Shown here: in pieces, positions 5,200 to 7,114 of the stretch
Layout: each line of letters opens with the position of its first letter
How positions within the stretch are numbered: the stretch's first letter is position 1
The notes under the pieces: model-generated
Database searches by the model: none
Told to the model about the DNA's origin: nothing
The model's input: the letters and a program-made list of their open reading frames with translations, nothing else
Made by a program: the position numbers and the translations under genes
Origin: Pyrinomonadaceae bacterium
GTDB lineage: Bacteria; Acidobacteriota; Blastocatellia; Pyrinomonadales; Pyrinomonadaceae
Reading direction: 5' to 3'
Length of the DNA stretch: 7,114 nt
Assembly (NCBI GenBank): GCA_014379795.1
Contig: JACMLC010000537.1
Location: forward strand, 1-7,114

Positions 5200-5924
5200 A
5201 CCTTGAAAGATGTCAAACTAAAGTACAGAATAATTAATCATGAAAAGAATTACCTTTTGGCTAATAACCGCAACTCTCACCTTCACCATTGGCGTAGTTG
5301 CCGCTATTCTCTGGATTCAAAGTAATCATTCAAAAACGAGTAGGATTGACCTTCGAGGAGTTTACATCAATCAAGACTTGCGGTGGGAATCTCCTCCTAA
5401 AGATATTACTGGTGAGTTCAATCTTAATTATCGGTATACCGGGGCTGTTATTTTAGTGTTCTATCCCACTGGTCAATTCGCGTCCATTAATTGCACGCTC
5501 TACCAAGCTGATGAAACCTCAAAAATACAGATAATACCTAATGAAGGATTTGGTGTTTTCAAAGGTACTTGGATGAGAAATAGTGATGACAAGATCATGA
5601 TTACCTCACGTCTCACATCTTCGAATAAGATGATAGAGCCTTTCCTTACCGAGCAGCAAAAGGAACATGTTGAGCAGTTAATAATCCGAAAAATTGGTGG
5701 CGTCCAGCTTGCAGGAGAACTTGAACTAAATGGTAAAACATTTATCCCAAGCCCAATTATTGAAGGGGTAGATGAATTGCTATCGTGGCCGAATGGTCAT
5801 CTATAATCATGTTGCCGCATTACATGTTCCGTCTAACAACCCATCTAACCGGAGCGGGATTAGCTTGCCTCTCATCATGAACTTAAATGATTTCGGTGGT
5901 TCGTCGCGCCCAGTTAATTCGGCG
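5188..5924 (+). mobile_element. Probable single integron-type gene cassette, no integrase nearby
   Basis: The block starts at TTAGAC, contains one AT-rich gene 52 bp in, and ends with an attC-like fold in the expected orientation. The 5' end TTAGAC is complementary to the R'' box GTCTAA. That is the relation expected when the circular cassette reconstitutes its own attC. The interior is AT-rich: the line 5521-5580 has 18 G/C of 60, against 36 of 60 at 4741-4800 in the upstream gene. No integrase or neighbouring cassette is in the window, so this would be an isolated cassette. The right R' box (GTTAATT) departs from consensus at one position, so the call is probable, not certain. Confidence 0.55.
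5240..5806 (+). CDS. Hypothetical membrane-anchored protein, cassette cargo
   Basis: Encodes 188 residues. Residues about 5-27 form one hydrophobic helix after MKR and serve as an uncleaved anchor or signal. The rest is polar and probably outside the cytoplasm. It has a beta-rich feel (RYTGAVILVFYPTGQFASINC, GVFKGTW) suggestive of a small beta-barrel or lipocalin-like sheet, but I cannot assign a family. One cysteine is present. Codon and base use are clearly more AT-rich than in all neighbours, pointing to acquisition from elsewhere. No good Shine-Dalgarno sequence precedes the ATG, which is common for cassette genes. The stop lies 24 bases before the attC-like R'' box, as in compact cassettes. 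Function unknown. Confidence 0.75.
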   Translation: MKRITFWLITATLTFTIGVVAAILWIQSNHSKTSRIDLRGVYINQDLRWESPPKDITGEFNLNYRYTGAVILVFYPTGQFASINCTLYQADETSKIQIIPNEGFGVFKGTWMRNSDDKIMITSRLTSSNKMIEPFLTEQQKEHVEQLIIRKIGGVQLAGELELNGKTFIPSPIIEGVDELLSWPNGHL

Positions 5925-5930
5925 TTAATT
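5825..5930 (+). other. attC-like recombination site downstream of the cassette gene
   Basis: R'' is GTCTAAC (5831-5837), matching RYYYAAC. About 100 bp later GTTAATT (5924-5930) stands as a one-off R' box. Between them the site folds on itself. TAAC at 5834-5837 pairs with GTTA at 5924-5927. A second TAAC at 5846-5849 pairs with GTTA at 5913-5916, with inner GC-rich pairs following. ATCAT (5874-5878) / ATGAT (5887-5891) form a small terminal stem. Spacers of 8 and 7 bases differ by one, as in attC sites with an extrahelical base. The whole fits the 57-141 bp attC size range. It lies in the otherwise gene-free 5807-5961. Confidence 0.5.
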
Positions 5931-5961
5931 GATTGCCTTGTGCCAAGTAAGAAAGTTGTTT

Positions 5962-6765
5962 TTAACTACACCCTACACCCTTTCCCCTACACCCTAATTC
6001 TTCCGCGACGCTCGTGTGGACTCGCTCGATGAGGTGTTCTACGTCTTCGTCTGTCGTGAGTCCTGTGGTCTGCACAGGCTCAAGCAAGACCATCTCAATC
6101 GTACCGGGTTGGGCGGCGCCGGTTCCCTTGCCCATCAGGACATCCGTGTTCTTGATTGCGACGGGGACGATGGGGACGCCCGCTTCAATCGCCATGTAGA
6201 ACGCGCCTTTCTTGAACGGCAGCAGCTCGCCGGGGCGTGCGCGCGTGCCTTCGGCATAGACCCCGAAGGAGACGCCCGAATGGATGCGCGCGGTCGCGGC
6301 CTGCACAGTCTCAATCGCTCGCTCGCGGTTCGAGCGGTCAATCGCCATCACATTCACATAGGTCATGCCGTAACCCATGATAGGGACTTTGAGCATTTCC
6401 TTTTTCGCCAGCAGGCCGATGCGCCGCCCCACGAAACAGAAGAGCGTGGCCGTGTCCAGATACGACCTGTGATTTGAGATAAAGACATAGGTTTGCTGCG
6501 GGTCTAAATGCTCGCGCCCGCTGACGCGCACCTTCATCCCGCTCAGGCGCAACCACATACGCCCGCCCCAATCAGCCCACGGATAAACCCACTCGCGCCT
6601 GCGCGCAAGCCACGCGATAGTAATTGCCGGTGGCCCGCAGATAAGCACGAGCATCGCCGCCACAAACAGCGACCACCAGTAAAAGAGCCGCCCCCTGATG
6701 CCTGTGGGTTGACGTGTGTTAGACTGCGCTTCGTGCGTCTCCCTGATTAAATTCTTTTCAACCAT
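5962..6765 (-). CDS. PlsC-family 1-acyl-sn-glycerol-3-phosphate acyltransferase
   Basis: Expected to transfer an acyl chain to lysophosphatidic acid at the inner membrane to make phosphatidic acid; related lysophospholipid or ornithine-lipid acyltransferases share the fold. From the ATG at 6765 it has 267 residues (a TTG at 6774 would add MAE). A hydrophobic stretch at about 28-53 anchors it. The catalytic HX4D motif is NHRSYLD (His99, Asp104), the substrate-binding motif is YAEGTR (about 170-175), and GVPIVPVAIKNT is motif IV. All key residues are intact. The last residues (LGCRGKGVGCS) are encoded by the G-rich inverted repeat at 5966-5995, so the original stop was probably replaced. The weak upstream signals leave the exact start uncertain. 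Confidence 0.9.
   Translation of the reverse strand: MVEKNLIRETHEAQSNTRQPTGIRGRLFYWWSLFVAAMLVLICGPPAITIAWLARRREWVYPWADWGGRMWLRLSGMKVRVSGREHLDPQQTYVFISNHRSYLDTATLFCFVGRRIGLLAKKEMLKVPIMGYGMTYVNVMAIDRSNRERAIETVQAATARIHSGVSFGVYAEGTRARPGELLPFKKGAFYMAIEAGVPIVPVAIKNTDVLMGKGTGAAQPGTIEMVLLEPVQTTGLTTDEDVEHLIERVHTSVAEELGCRGKGVGCS
5966..5995 (-). repeat. Right copy of the 30-bp inverted G-rich repeat, inside the acyltransferase 3' end
   Basis: It is the reverse complement of 5070-5099 with one mismatch. On the minus strand, the sense strand of the acyltransferase, it has four G-runs separated by TGTA or AAA. It is translated as the final residues of that gene, and the stop follows immediately. Both copies are therefore in the G-rich sense of the transcript they terminate. 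Confidence 0.85.
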
Positions 6766-6787
6766 TTCAGCCAAAGGTTTTTCCGAA

Positions 6788-7114
6788 ATGTCCGGTCATC
6801 GCCCCGCGTCCATCATCCGTTTCGTTATCGCAGTCCTTTTTATAGCATCGCTCTCATCCTCACAAGCCCGCGCGCAAAGCGTCAATGCCGGAAAATTTAA
6901 AATCGCTGCTGTACCGGCTCCGCAAAGCGTGCTCGGCTTTGCGCCCGGAGCGGAGCGCACGATTGCCGACTGGCGGCAGATCACAAACTATTTCGCGCGG
7001 CTGGACAGGGCGAGCGACCGCGTGACGGTCGAAACCATCGGCGAAACCACCCTCAAGCGTCCCTTTATCGTAGCCTTTATCAGCGCGCCTGAGAACCTGC
7101 GCCAGCTTAACAAA
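6788..7114 (+). CDS. Secreted M14-family zinc carboxypeptidase, N-terminal part only
   Basis: The first 109 residues are present and the gene continues past the window end. The ATG at 6788 is preceded by AAAGG (6773-6777), about ten bases away. Residues 1-29 form a Sec signal peptide (basic start, FVIAVLFIASLSS core, ARA before Gln30). The following LGFAPGAER (49-57), ADWRQITNYFARLDRASDRV and IGETTLKRPFIVAFIS segments are typical of the propeptide-to-catalytic entry of M14 zinc carboxypeptidases. The ASDRV and IGxTTxxRP patterns are my main reasons. The zinc-binding HxxE motif lies beyond the window, so activity cannot be judged. It is likely secreted to the periplasm or beyond for peptide degradation. 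Confidence 0.7.
   Translation, partial: MSGHRPASIIRFVIAVLFIASLSSSQARAQSVNAGKFKIAAVPAPQSVLGFAPGAERTIADWRQITNYFARLDRASDRVTVETIGETTLKRPFIVAFISAPENLRQLNK
6839..6847 (-). promoter_or_regulatory. Candidate extended -10 promoter for the acyltransferase
   Basis: The minus strand reads TGCTATAAA, an extended -10, with TTGTGA 15 bases upstream as a weak -35. It lies inside the signal-peptide codons of the divergent peptidase gene and would give a leader of roughly 65 nt. The gap between the two starts is too short to hold a promoter, so one inside the neighbour is expected. Confidence 0.35.

Noticed and set aside
5070..5995. Classic insertion sequence or MITE with 30-bp terminal repeats
   Set aside because: There is no transposase, no target-site duplication flanks the repeats, and the inner cassette boundaries explain the cargo gene better.
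1..7114. CRISPR array, tRNA or rRNA gene
   Set aside because: No regularly spaced direct repeats of CRISPR type, no tRNA cloverleaf with a T-loop signature and no rRNA-like stretch was seen by eye on either strand.

Overview
The window (7114 bp) looks like chromosomal DNA of a Gram-negative, environmental bacterium. The secreted LolA/RseB-like protein, the M14 peptidase N-terminus and the large TPR-sigma54 regulator together suggest Acidobacteriota, perhaps Blastocatellia. That placement is a judgement from protein style and base composition, not from a search.

Left part (1-4183, mostly minus strand). A 1017-residue sigma54 activator (834-3887) carries at least twelve TPR-like repeats, a GAF-like middle, an intact AAA+ domain with GAFTGA, and a Fis-type HTH. 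Downstream on the same strand, after a 440-bp gap rich in dyads, lies a 70-residue secreted protein (181-393) whose mature part has three GPGETPG repeats. The gap holds a near-perfect -24/-12 sigma54 promoter (483-497) pointing at the small gene. Upstream of it are nested inverted repeats that could be activator sites. The simplest reading is a self-contained circuit: the TPR activator switches on a secreted repeat peptide from a sigma54 promoter. Whether the peptide is a signal, an effector or an envelope component cannot be told from sequence.

Middle part (3888-5239). The divergent intergenic region contains an 85-bp near-perfect hairpin built of GAGTCT-like words and a small GNRA-capped stem-loop. 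A gene for a secreted LolA/RseB-like protein (4184-5065, plus strand) follows.

Insertion (5070-5995). Two 30-bp inverted copies of a G-quadruplex-like repeat (29/30 identical) enclose an AT-rich block. Inside is what looks like a single integron-type gene cassette (about 5188-5924). It has a GTTAGAC boundary, one membrane-anchored hypothetical gene (5240-5806), and an attC-like folded site whose R'' box GTCTAAC is complementary to the cassette's own 5' end. No integrase is present. The right copy of the 30-bp repeat has become coding sequence and forms the last residues of the next gene.

Right part (5962-7114). A PlsC-type acyltransferase (minus strand) and the N-terminal part of a secreted M14-family zinc carboxypeptidase (plus strand, cut by the window end) start only 22 bp apart, back to back.
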